A DNA stretch of 6,584 nt, from the NCBI GenBank assembly GCA_046541875.1, contig JBKHCL010000145.1, positions 1-6,584 on the forward strand, read 5' to 3'. This DNA comes from CAZFPT01 sp046541875. GTDB taxonomy: Bacteria; Planctomycetota; Phycisphaerae; SM23-33. The notes beneath the pieces were generated by a model. That model saw only the letters and a list, made by a program, of their open reading frames with translations. It was not told the DNA's origin and ran no database searches. Shown piece by piece: positions 6,515 through 6,584 of the stretch (position 1 is the first letter of the stretch; each line of letters begins with the position of its first letter). Both the position numbers and the translations under genes were made by a program.

Positions 6515-6566
6515 GGCCTTCCAGGCGTTCCGCCCGCAACAAGTTGCGGGCCCTACGATCCAGGCC
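6515..6566. repeat. Nested palindromic repeat, REP-like, upstream of pgsA
   Basis: The core is a perfect inverted repeat: CCCGCAAC (6533-6540), a two-base centre AA, and GTTGCGGG (6543-6550). An outer pair, GGCCT (6515-6519) and AGGCC (6562-6566), encloses it. TCCAGGC occurs as a direct repeat at 6520-6526 and 6559-6565. The core is GC-rich, intergenic and outside the likely pgsA promoter, which suits a dispersed REP-type element or a transcript-end hairpin. Only one copy is in view, so its repeat nature is inferred from form. The rest of 6485-6584 holds no gene that I can support. Confidence 0.4.
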
Positions 6567-6584
6567 ACGAAAAACTCTCCGAGG

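Overview
This is a compact, GC-rich bacterial window carrying four protein genes. By sequence character it most resembles Planctomycetota, perhaps Phycisphaerae. That placement is inferred from high GC, a valyl-tRNA synthetase with lineage-style insertions, and a large kinase-like membrane protein of a kind I associate with that phylum. No phylogenetic marker search was possible. There are no rRNA or tRNA genes, insertion sequences, CRISPR arrays or phage genes.

Layout, left to right. (1) Positions 1-2420, + strand: the 3' portion of valS, cut by the window edge. It starts in the editing domain and runs through the KMSKS loop, the anticodon-binding domain and the C-terminal coiled-coil arm. 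(2) Positions 2421-2563: a 143-base gap with two imperfect palindromes in tandem and a good ribosome binding site for the next gene. (3) Positions 2564-5338, + strand: a 924-residue protein I cannot name. Its N-terminal third has the landmarks of a protein-kinase-like fold, and its C-terminal two thirds is polytopic membrane protein. The usual catalytic-loop aspartate is not evident, so it may be an atypical kinase or a pseudokinase. (4) Positions 5267-6405, - strand: pgsA followed by pgpA, overlapping by 4 bases. They encode two consecutive steps of phosphatidylglycerol synthesis. (5) Positions 6406-6584: the presumed leader and promoter region of pgsA, then a nested palindromic repeat near the window edge.

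The valS product is housekeeping translation machinery. PgsA makes phosphatidylglycerol phosphate from CDP-diacylglycerol and glycerol 3-phosphate, and PgpA removes the phosphate, so the - strand pair is a self-contained phospholipid unit. The kinase-like membrane protein converges on that unit. The two 3' ends overlap by 72 bases with codons in exact antisense register, and the conserved PgpA aspartate pair lies inside the shared DNA. The layout gives no evidence of a functional link between the two.

The part most worth following up is the kinase-like/membrane fusion protein together with its overlap with pgpA. The rest is ordinary housekeeping content.
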